The notes under the pieces were generated by a model. It was not told the origin of the DNA and did no database searches. It saw nothing but the letters and a program-made list of their open reading frames with translations. From an uncultured Methanobacterium sp. (GTDB lineage Archaea; Methanobacteriota; Methanobacteria; Methanobacteriales; Methanobacteriaceae), in assembly GCF_963666025.1 (NCBI RefSeq), contig NZ_OY762552.1, positions 2,010,001 to 2,074,000 of the forward strand: a stretch of 64,000 bases of DNA. The letters are read 5' to 3'. This document shows, in pieces, positions 56,852-64,000 of the stretch. Positions within the stretch are counted from its first letter, which is position 1. Every line of letters starts with the position of its first letter. Position numbers and translations under genes: made by a program.

Positions 56852-58465
56852 CTATTTTTTAGAAGTTTTACCCTCTTTACTCAACATCTTATTTTTCTCT
56901 TTACTGGTGAGGTCTTCCACAACTTCTGAAGGAAGTCCTGTTTTAAGGATTTTTCCACCTCGCATAATGGAGGCCCGGTCACAAACATCAAGTACAAAAT
57001 CCATGTCATGAGATATTATGAGGAAAGTTTGATTAAGTTCTTCACGTGCTTTTCTAATGGAATCTGTGACCTGGACTCGGGTAATGGGGTCCATGGTGCC
57101 GGTTGGTTCGTCCAGAATAATAATTTTAGGTTCTTTAATGAGTACCTGGGCCAAGGCTACCCTGTGGCGTTCCCCTCCACTCAGCTCATCATGGTATTTG
57201 TAGAGAATCTTCTGGGCATATTCTTCACTAAATCCAACTGCGTTTAAAACGTACAGTGCCTTTATCTGGGCAAATTCAGCGGGTAACTCCAGACTGATAG
57301 CTTCGGTTAGGTTGCCCAGTACATTACGATGAGGATATAGGCTGTATTCCTGATGGAGTATCCCAAGGTAAGGTTTAACCCGTCCCCTGCCGAAAGGACC
57401 TTTTTCAGTCATATCGATCCATTGATCTCCCAGTTTAACACGTATCTGGCCACTGCTGGGATCAGTGAGTCCATATAAGAGCCTTGATAAAGTGGTTTTA
57501 CCTGCTCCAGAAAGACCTACCACTCCGTATATCTCACCTTCATTAACACTGAGATTAACACTGTCCACGGCTTTAATCACTCCCCGGTCAATGGAATAGT
57601 AATGCTTTTTAACATCTTGAAGCTCAATGATGGGGCCACCAGTTTCAAATTCTTTGTTTATTTGAGGTTTTGGCACGTGTTCCATGAAATTTTCCACCAC
57701 TGTCTCTGGATCGCCTTTCTGGATAATTTCCCCATTATCCAGCCAGATCACTTCATCAGAAAGATCCCTCATTACCTCTGGCCAGTGGGAGGTGATTACC
57801 ATGGTTAAACCCTGGCCCTTAATACCTTCAATGAGGGCTTGGTGTATGAATTCCGCGGTGGTTGGATCCAGAGTACCGGTTGGTTCATCTGCCAGGAAGA
57901 TCATGGGTTCTTTGGCTAGTTGCCTGGCCAGAACCACTCTCTGCTTTTCTCCACCAGACAGATCACGTGCAATGTGGGTGATCCTATGGGTCATCTGGGC
58001 CAGATCAAGGAGATCAATGGCCATGTAAGTGCTTTCTTCTTCATCATGTTCTGTAATTGCTTTTAAAACATTATCAATCACAGTTTCATCTTCATACAGT
58101 GCAAAGGTTCTCTGCAGCATTATGGAAATTCGACGCCGGATAGCTGCGAAGACATGTCGATCAGCGTTCCAGAAATCTACTTCTTTTCTCTGAAACTTGC
58201 CTCCACATTTACATGGCTGGTTTTCCTTTGATGGTGGTTCCACAGCAAGACATTCAGGACACAATGCAATGTTATAGATTATCTGACCTTCATCTGGCTT
58301 GTAATCTTTCATTCCACGGAGCATGTTTATCAAAACTGATTTTCCAGAACCGCTCTTTCCCAGAATTCCTAATATTGTTCCTTCTTCCACACTAATATTC
58401 AAGTTTTTCAGGACTTTGACACCATTGAATGTTTTTGTGATGTTTTTTATTTCTATGAAAGACAT
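56852..58465 (-). CDS. atwA: Methyl-coenzyme M reductase activation protein, component A2
   Basis: The 537-residue protein has two ABC ATPase domains in one chain. Domain 1: Walker A GKSGSGKSVLINML, a zinc-type insertion CPECLAVEPPSKENQPCKCGG near residue 70, signature LSGGEKQRVVLARQLAK and Walker B IFLADEPTGTLDP. Domain 2: Walker A GLSGAGKTTLSRLL, LSGGERHRVALAQVL and IIILDEPTGTMDP. No membrane segment is present. This is component A2 of the ATP-dependent system that reductively activates nickel F430 in methyl-coenzyme M reductase, diagnostic of methanogens and relatives. Confidence 0.93.
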   Translation of the reverse strand: MSFIEIKNITKTFNGVKVLKNLNISVEEGTILGILGKSGSGKSVLINMLRGMKDYKPDEGQIIYNIALCPECLAVEPPSKENQPCKCGGKFQRKEVDFWNADRHVFAAIRRRISIMLQRTFALYEDETVIDNVLKAITEHDEEESTYMAIDLLDLAQMTHRITHIARDLSGGEKQRVVLARQLAKEPMIFLADEPTGTLDPTTAEFIHQALIEGIKGQGLTMVITSHWPEVMRDLSDEVIWLDNGEIIQKGDPETVVENFMEHVPKPQINKEFETGGPIIELQDVKKHYYSIDRGVIKAVDSVNLSVNEGEIYGVVGLSGAGKTTLSRLLYGLTDPSSGQIRVKLGDQWIDMTEKGPFGRGRVKPYLGILHQEYSLYPHRNVLGNLTEAISLELPAEFAQIKALYVLNAVGFSEEYAQKILYKYHDELSGGERHRVALAQVLIKEPKIIILDEPTGTMDPITRVQVTDSIRKAREELNQTFLIISHDMDFVLDVCDRASIMRGGKILKTGLPSEVVEDLTSKEKNKMLSKEGKTSKK

Positions 58466-58629
58466 TCAACCACCTATTCTATTATAATATCATTACATGA
58501 ACTGTTAAAAAACGTTTATTTGGTTATTTCCCATTATTTTCCTTTTTACATAATTCTATTGTATCATATTCTAGCGTATATTCTGGTACTAAAATGATGT
58601 GATTGGAGATAGAATTCGTTTGCACATGT

Positions 58630-59217
58630 TTAAGGGTTCCCACAAAGGGGAGTTTCACATTCAGGGCATTTAGTATTGCTACAAGGCACTCCTCTAGTTT
58701 TTGGAGATTCATAACCACAATTTGGACATTTACAAACCAGTGGTGGTCCTGCACCAAGCCCTTTTCCCCCATAAGATTTTCTATCCATTATTGCTTCTTC
58801 AGAATCTGCAGTATACTCTTCTTTTTCTTCTTCTACAGTGCCGATACTGGTAGATCCACAATCCGGACATTTATTATATTCCTTACGGGGATGTTGCCAT
58901 TTGAATCCACAGTCATTACATTCGTAGCGAATTAAATGATCTTTCCCATTTATAACGATAGTATTCCCATTAATAAGTGCATTAGCTATTTTTTTCCGGG
59001 CTGAAGTTAATATACGGTGAAATGTGGGCTGTGAGACTCCCATTATTTCAGCTGATCTCTTCTGTTGAATATCATGATAATCTCTTAGCCGGATCGCTTC
59101 AAACTCATCTATCAATATTTCAATAGGTTTTAGAGAATCTAAATCTTCTCTTTCTGGTTTAAAACACTTTATATGGGGCTCTTCTGAAATTCTTCTAAAT
59201 CTACGGGGCCTTGCCAT
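58630..59217 (-). CDS. DUF134 HTH regulator with zinc ribbons
   Basis: The 195-residue protein starts with the DUF134 domain (MARPRRFRRISEEPHIKCFKP; LIDEFEAIRLRDYHDIQQKRSAEIMGVSQPTFHRILTSARKKIA), a sigma-70-region-4-like helix-turn-helix. It then has two zinc ribbons, CNDCGFKW...CPDCG near residue 100 and CKCPNCGYES..CSNTKCPECE near the end. The extra C-terminal ribbon makes it longer than the basic 100-residue family members. It is a predicted DNA-binding regulator; targets unknown. It lies divergent from the hybrid kinase gene. Confidence 0.88.
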   Translation of the reverse strand: MARPRRFRRISEEPHIKCFKPEREDLDSLKPIEILIDEFEAIRLRDYHDIQQKRSAEIMGVSQPTFHRILTSARKKIANALINGNTIVINGKDHLIRYECNDCGFKWQHPRKEYNKCPDCGSTSIGTVEEEKEEYTADSEEAIMDRKSYGGKGLGAGPPLVCKCPNCGYESPKTRGVPCSNTKCPECETPLCGNP

Positions 59218-59498
59218 GTTTTGAATATATATTCACTACTTCAATATATACTTTTGTAAATTGGTGGTATCAGTTAATTAGGGTAATAAGTCATTGGTTT
59301 TTTTATTAATTTGAAATAAAAGAGAATTAAGGGTTAAATAAGGAATTATGTTAGTAATATTCCAAAAAAAATGATATGAACTATTTTCAACGTAATTTTT
59401 TGGGATATCAGTAGCTTTTAATTCTAATGAGAACAATAATTATTAAAGTTAAATTGAGTTTTTTTAAGGTAGATGTCTAGACTTAAGAGGTGCAACAT

Positions 59499-61268
59499 TT
59501 GGCAAATATTCTCCTGGTGGAAGATGAAATGGTGGAGGCCATGAATTTAAAAAGAAGCCTCCAATCAATGGATTATGATGTGGTTGCCCTTGCATCATAT
59601 GGTGAAGAAGCAGTTGAAAAAGCCAAAGCATTGAAACCTGATCTTATTTTGATGGATATTATTTTGAAGGGTAGTATGGATGGAATAGCTGCGGCAAAGG
59701 CTATTTCAAAACTTGAAATACCTGTTATATACATCACTGCCCTTCCTGATGATGCCACTGTTAACCGGGCTCTCATCAGTGCACCCTATGGCTATTTAAT
59801 CAAACCATTTGATATTCGTAAATTAAAAATATCCATTGAAGTGGCTCTTTACAAGAAACAAATGGAAAATAAACTTAAACAATCTCAGGAAAATTATTAT
59901 CAAACTATTTTTGAAAATACCAGTGCTGCCACCATAATTGTGGAAGAAAATATGCTGATTTCTTTGGTCAATATAGAATTTTCTGCCTTAACTGGTTACC
60001 CCAAGGAAGAAATTGAGGGTAAAATGAAGTGGACTGAGTTTTTCGCTCAGGAAGACCGTTTGCAAATGGAAGAATACCACAGTCTGCGCAGGATTAATCC
60101 AGCTTATGCCCCACGAAACTACGAGGCAAAACTGGTTGCCCTTGATGGTGCTATTCGGTATGTTTATTTAACCGTGGCCATGTTGCCTGGCACCAGAAAG
60201 AGCATGGTGTCTATTTTGGACATGACCGAGCTACGAAGATCTAAAAAATCCATTGAAGAATCTCGAGAGAAGTTTAAAAGCATTTTTGAAAATGCAGCCG
60301 AGGCTATTATCTTATTTGACTGTCAGGGGATTATTCTGGAGTCCAATGACAAGATCGATGAGATATTTGGTTTTAAGAAGGAAGAAATCATAGGGAAAAA
60401 CTTCATGAATATTGTTTCCATGATGGGGATGGATTATGAAGAAACTCGAATAGTTTTCAACCATCTTATCTCCGGAAATGAACTAAAACAGATTGAATGG
60501 ACCATACAAAATAAAAATGGGAAAGAAGTAATTTTCAGGGTTCGACCATCGATTATAAGAGATAAAAATAGTATAAATGGTATTCTATTACTTATGGAAG
60601 ATATAACTGAACTTAAAAATGTTGAAAATAATCTTAAAACATCTTTAGAAGAAAAAGAGATTTTATTGAGGGAAATTCACCATAGGGTGAAGAACAATTT
60701 ACAGATCATCTCCAGTCTCCTGAGTTTGCAGCGCATTCAAGTGGAAGATAAACAAACTGCAGATATATTATGGGAGTGCCAGGGAAGAGTCAGAACCATG
60801 GCCATGATCCACGAAAACCTGTACCAGTCACAGGATATTGGTTACATAAACTTCAGAAATTATGTGGAAAAGATGTTGTATGATATTTTTAATTCATACC
60901 ATGTGGATGAGAAGTCCATCAACTTAAACACACAAGTTGAGAGTGTGGAGATGGGCATTGAAACTGCCATGCCCTGTGGTCTTATCATTAATGAACTGGC
61001 TACTAACAGCATTAAACATGCTTTTCCCGAGGGGAACGGTAATATAAAAATTGAATTAAAATCAGATGGTGAGGCTCATGTTTTAAGTTTTGCTGATGAT
61101 GGAATAGGTTTACCTCTAAATACGGATCCTAAAAAATCTAAAAAACTGGGGTTGATGGTTGTTAAAACATTGGTAAATCAATTAAACGGTATGATGGAGA
61201 TAGATAGGACCAATGGCACAAAATTCATAATTAAATTCAGGGAATTACCCTATAAAATGAGATCGTGA
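59499..61268 (+). CDS. Hybrid sensor kinase: REC-PAS-PAS-HisKA_2-HATPase
   Basis: The protein (589 residues) begins with a receiver domain (ANILLVEDEMVEAMNL; LILMDI with phospho-acceptor Asp53; Lys near PYGYLIKPFD), then two PAS domains (about 130-245 and 255-375; ILLMEDITELKNVE ends the second). A HisKA_2 domain follows with EIHHRVKNNLQIISSLLSLQ (His394), then a HATPase with NELATNSIKHAFPEGNG and FADDGIGLP. No membrane segment is present, so it senses a cytoplasmic signal. TTG 59499 lies six bases after GAGGTG and gives the usual receiver N-terminus; GTG 59490 overlaps the binding site. Confidence 0.92.
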   Translation: MANILLVEDEMVEAMNLKRSLQSMDYDVVALASYGEEAVEKAKALKPDLILMDIILKGSMDGIAAAKAISKLEIPVIYITALPDDATVNRALISAPYGYLIKPFDIRKLKISIEVALYKKQMENKLKQSQENYYQTIFENTSAATIIVEENMLISLVNIEFSALTGYPKEEIEGKMKWTEFFAQEDRLQMEEYHSLRRINPAYAPRNYEAKLVALDGAIRYVYLTVAMLPGTRKSMVSILDMTELRRSKKSIEESREKFKSIFENAAEAIILFDCQGIILESNDKIDEIFGFKKEEIIGKNFMNIVSMMGMDYEETRIVFNHLISGNELKQIEWTIQNKNGKEVIFRVRPSIIRDKNSINGILLLMEDITELKNVENNLKTSLEEKEILLREIHHRVKNNLQIISSLLSLQRIQVEDKQTADILWECQGRVRTMAMIHENLYQSQDIGYINFRNYVEKMLYDIFNSYHVDEKSINLNTQVESVEMGIETAMPCGLIINELATNSIKHAFPEGNGNIKIELKSDGEAHVLSFADDGIGLPLNTDPKKSKKLGLMVVKTLVNQLNGMMEIDRTNGTKFIIKFRELPYKMRS

Positions 61269-61556
61269 TTTCTAATTTTAATTAATTGTATCTTCTTAAT
61301 TAATTGTATTTTCAGTTGAATTCCATCCATTATACATTGATTCTAGACATTATGAAATTAAATTTCTATTAAGATTTTTAAGGATTTTTTCAGGGGAAGA
61401 GGTAGAACGTTTCCAGAGTTTTAGAATATTTTAAGAGTTTTTATGTATTATTTTCAGGATTGGGACTTTCAAGAGTTTTAAGAATATTTAAGAGTTCTAA
61501 GAATCAATTTTGAGGTTTAAAGAAATAAAAGAATAAAAAAATGGGAAGAGGTAGCC

Positions 61557-62042
61557 TTAGTTCAACAGAAGCACGCTGTAGTTCAGGTAGGATGCAATGC
61601 TCACCCAGATTATGTATGGTATGAACAGGAGTCCTGCTGGTTTGGATAGAACGTAGAATGCGATCATGTTGGCCAATATGGCTATCCAGAGTAAGCAGAT
61701 CAGTATGAACCCGCCTAATATGGAGTGCAATCCGAAAAATACCAATGACCATAGAACGTTTAGTAACAGTTGCACTGCGAATATTCCAATTGTGAACCTC
61801 ACATCACGCCTTTCTAAACCCTGTCTCCACACCAGGAAAAGAGCTATACCAATAAGAATATAAATAGTGGTCCATATGGGTCCGAACCAATCATTGGGTG
61901 GAGTCCAGCTGGGTTTAGCCAGGGCAGCATACCATGTGGTTATCTGTGGAAGAGTGGCTAGGGTTCCCACTGCACCAGAAATGAAAACTATGAATACTGA
62001 AGCAATTAACTTCGGAATCTCATTTATCTTAAAACCTTCCAT
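61557..62042 (-). CDS. tspO: TspO/MBR family membrane protein
   Basis: The 161-residue protein has five membrane helices and the family's Trp-rich motifs: WYAALAKPSWTPPNDWFGPIWTTIYILIGIALFLVWRQG, LLNVLWSLVFFGLHS, and the closing IPYIIWVSIASYLNYSVLLLN. TspO binds porphyrins and may act in oxidative or tetrapyrrole stress; in a methanogen, tetrapyrroles such as F430 or corrinoid precursors are possible ligands (inference). Confidence 0.95.
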   Translation of the reverse strand: MEGFKINEIPKLIASVFIVFISGAVGTLATLPQITTWYAALAKPSWTPPNDWFGPIWTTIYILIGIALFLVWRQGLERRDVRFTIGIFAVQLLLNVLWSLVFFGLHSILGGFILICLLWIAILANMIAFYVLSKPAGLLFIPYIIWVSIASYLNYSVLLLN

Positions 62043-62129
62043 AACTTATCAAACCTCCATTTTATATTTAAAGAGTTTTTACACGGTATTTAATTATAAC
62101 TTATCAGGTGGGATGTAAACTTTAGGAAT

Positions 62130-62250
62130 ATCCTGAATTTATTTCCTACAATTTACAATCTAAGAATTTATCTCCTAAGAATTTATCTCCTACGATTCAC
62201 AATCCAAGAATTTACCAATCCTACAAATTTCGAATCTCATGAATAAAATC
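62130..62250. repeat. 15-bp tandem-like repeats in the tspO upstream region
   Basis: TAAGAATTTATCTCC occurs twice in a row (about 62160-62189), followed by decayed copies, then ATCTCATGAATAA twice (about 62235-62260). The gap of 239 bp has no ORF. Confidence 0.55.
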
Positions 62251-62281
62251 TCATGAATAATATTTGAACTTTTAAGTTTAA

Positions 62282-62755
62282 TCATGAACTTTTAAGTGCC
62301 ACAATTTCCTGAACATTAACTAATTTCCATACTATTGATTTTTCTTCTTCTAAGATGGATTCCAATGGGTCATCAGGGGAGTGTCCCAGGGCAGCCAGTA
62401 TATTGGGGGAGAGCTTATTCTTCTTGATCATTTCTATGAACATCTGCCTAACTTTCAGTTTTTCACTTGGTTTATCCACTTCATTTAGCTGACCTCTCAG
62501 TGTCACAAAACGATAGTTGGACATATCACTACTGTAATTTTCGATCTCCACTGCAACCTTAGGGTCAGTCTTGGCAAGTTCCATCTTTTTACCATACTTG
62601 GTACTGAGGAAGTAGATAAATTTCCCATTAAAAACATACAAAAATGGGGCAATATAGGGATAATCTCCCTTAAAGGCAATTCTGCTCATGTACTGGTCGG
62701 CGATAAACGCATCATATTCTTTTCTCTTCATTGCAGGGATTTTCAGAATGTCCAA
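62282..62755 (-). CDS. Pyridoxamine 5'-phosphate oxidase-like (FMN split-barrel) protein
   Basis: The 157-residue protein has the flavin-binding split-barrel pattern: MSRIAFKGDYPYIAPFLYVFNGKFIYFLSTKYGKKMELAKTDPKVAVEIENY and FVTLRGQLNEV, with a variable C-terminus. Such proteins bind FMN, F420 or haem; nitroimidazole-reductase-like activity is common in relatives. It begins at TTG with GAGGTGAT five bases upstream. Confidence 0.85.
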   Translation of the reverse strand: MDILKIPAMKRKEYDAFIADQYMSRIAFKGDYPYIAPFLYVFNGKFIYFLSTKYGKKMELAKTDPKVAVEIENYSSDMSNYRFVTLRGQLNEVDKPSEKLKVRQMFIEMIKKNKLSPNILAALGHSPDDPLESILEEEKSIVWKLVNVQEIVALKSS

Positions 62756-62999
62756 AAAGCATCACCTCTATTTTATTGCCATAATTTTAACCGGTATTTA
62801 ATGTATCATGTAATTTCATTTTAGTCTTAACAATGTTTTAGTCTTAACAATGGTATATTTATTTGCATAATGCTTTAAAACCTGAATTAATGGTTGTTAT
62901 TCTTCATACGTGTGTTAATTTTATAGGCGTATCACTTTTTAATCTATATCTATGTTTTTGGTCTAAATCTTTCCATAATTTATTTTAGCACTCTTGTTC

Positions 63000-64000
63000 T
63001 CATCCATTCACAACCGGGAAACCTGCTTTTTTCCAGGCCGTCATACTGCCCAGAACAGTACTCAGCTTGGTGTAACCATTTTTCTTCAAATAACTGCAGG
63101 CAGTGGTGGATTTATAACCAGAATCACAGTAAACAACCACTGGATGGTCATGAGGCACTTCTTCAATCCTTTCAGGTAGGTCGCCCACGTAAATGTGGTG
63201 AGATCCTTTAATGAAATCCTTTCTGCGGTCATCTATTTTACGCACGTCCAGTAAGAAAAAATCCTCTTCTGAAGTTTCTTTTAACTCTCCTACCTTTCCT
63301 TCTAATCCTTCCAAATTTTCTTTTGATTTTTCCAGTTTTTGTTTCAACTGCTGCACACTCCACAGATTTATGGTCTCAATGTGCTCTGCGTGAAGGTACC
63401 AGCTGGGAAAACCACCCTCCAGGTAGCCGTAAATATTATCAAAACCCAGTCTGAAGAGGGCCTGACGGACTTCATCCAGACCCTGGTCTTGGTCATCAAC
63501 CACAATGATAGGGTCCTCGTAGTTCAAAAACCAGCCTGCAAAGGCAGGAACCCCCTCTCTCCAGATGTTCAAACTACCGGGTATATGAGCTCCAGCAAAA
63601 CTGGTTGGTTTGCGGACATCAAGAATAAACACCCCACTGTTTTTCATTTCTTTCAGAATTTTAGGAGGAATCGGTTTGAAATAAGGAATTTTACCAGTTA
63701 TTGGGGGCCCATTCTGGTTGTAGAATTCCATCTTCTTAAAGTAGGGTGGGGTGTAAAGCTCTTCAGCTACCTTCATCTTGATGAATTCTTCATTACTGGT
63801 GCACTGTAGTTGCGTGTTGGTATTCCTCTCATAACCAATGGTGGTGTAGTCCTGCTCCCTTATATCCGCCCCGCACACTGAACCCGCCCCATGGGCAGGG
63901 CAGAGGATCACCTGATCACCCAGGGGCAGGATCCCATTAAAGATACTGTCGTATAGTAATCCTGCCATTTCATGACTTTTATCAGGTCCATAGAGATCAA
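63000..64000 (-). CDS. MBL-fold/rhodanese fusion protein, 5'-truncated by the window edge
   Basis: The minus-strand frame stays open to the right edge (…DLYGPDKSHEMAGLLYDS), so only the C-terminal part is present; ATG 63966-63968 is internal. The visible part has the end of a metallo-beta-lactamase domain (DQVILCPAHGAGSVCG, a metal-binding His) followed by two rhodanese domains: FILDVRKPTSFAGAHIPGSLNIW (active-site position degenerate: no Cys in the loop) and FLLDVRKIDDRRKDFIKGSHHIYVGDL...VVVYCDSGYKSTTACSYL (active-site Cys in YCDSGYKS). Such fusions resemble persulfide dioxygenase/sulfurtransferases for sulfide or glutathione-persulfide metabolism. Confidence 0.88.
   Translation of the reverse strand, partial: DLYGPDKSHEMAGLLYDSIFNGILPLGDQVILCPAHGAGSVCGADIREQDYTTIGYERNTNTQLQCTSNEEFIKMKVAEELYTPPYFKKMEFYNQNGPPITGKIPYFKPIPPKILKEMKNSGVFILDVRKPTSFAGAHIPGSLNIWREGVPAFAGWFLNYEDPIIVVDDQDQGLDEVRQALFRLGFDNIYGYLEGGFPSWYLHAEHIETINLWSVQQLKQKLEKSKENLEGLEGKVGELKETSEEDFFLLDVRKIDDRRKDFIKGSHHIYVGDLPERIEEVPHDHPVVVYCDSGYKSTTACSYLKKNGYTKLSTVLGSMTAWKKAGFPVVNG

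Noticed and set aside
58603..58935. 110-codon + strand ORF opposite the DUF134 gene
   Set aside because: It is an antisense shadow of a clearly conserved gene with zinc-ribbon codons, with unlikely Phe/Ser/Thr-rich composition.

Overview
The window is chromosomal DNA of a mesophilic, pseudomurein-walled methanogen, most likely Methanobacterium or a close relative in the Methanobacteriales. The markers are two secreted proteins with pseudomurein-binding repeats, the methyl-coenzyme M reductase activation protein AtwA, the methanogen-type seryl-tRNA synthetase, MfnA (methanofuran pathway), CobZ/CobS, archaeal inositol-1-phosphate synthase, ribosomal protein L10e, KEOPS Pcc1, Trm56 and archaeoflavoprotein AfpA. 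Ribosome binding sites are strong (GGAGGTGAT-like or runs of G), TTG and GTG starts are common, and intergenic DNA is AT-rich. I saw no rRNA, tRNA, CRISPR array, integrase or transposase.

Layout. 1-2.3 kb: 3' part of a DUF11-repeat surface protein. 2.4-9 kb: housekeeping (pyrC, a HIGH-type nucleotidyltransferase overlapping a long FKBP, serS, pcc1, a CooC-like ATPase). 9.2-13.6 kb: a giant wall protein (TIM-barrel domain, about 12 pseudomurein-binding motifs in 474-bp repeats, transglutaminase-like C-terminus), followed by about 1.1 kb of non-coding DNA. 14.7-28.5 kb: L10e, ppsA, mfnA, a second wall protein ending in an M14-like zinc peptidase domain, a fumarase beta-type subunit, upp, a sugar dehydrogenase, a cobZ-cobS-trm56 operon, a PII-like/zinc-ribbon pair, hsp20 and larC. 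28.7-34.3 kb: an unknown coiled-coil protein, queC, a V4R/roadblock pair and pycB.

35.0-40.7 kb holds the most unusual locus: three consecutive + strand proteases from three unrelated clans, a protealysin-type M4 metalloprotease, a caspase-like C14 protease and a 1105-residue subtilase with an Ada-like Cys tail. None has a signal peptide, and all three are read from G-run ribosome binding sites. A 14-G homopolymer forms the first of these sites, and a 14-codon micro-ORF follows the subtilase. I read this as a possible intracellular proteolytic cascade; its function is unknown.

40.8-64 kb: ino1, then a stretch rich in membrane transport and xenobiotic response (small-multidrug-export family, MacB-like ABC exporter, K+ channel, PadR regulator with two GyrI-like proteins, a frameshifted prenyltransferase-fold gene, a frameshifted AEC carrier, an EmrB-type MFS exporter), AlkD-like protein, atwA, a DUF134 regulator, a hybrid REC-PAS-PAS-HisKA_2 kinase, TspO, an FMN-binding split-barrel protein and the 3' end of an MBL-rhodanese gene that runs off the right edge.

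Beyond the genes, the repeat tracts of all three surface proteins are G/T-rich on the + strand whatever the gene direction, two adjacent genes carry single-base frameshifts, and one wall-protein gene appears to start at ATT. All family names come from reading motifs by eye; no search was run.
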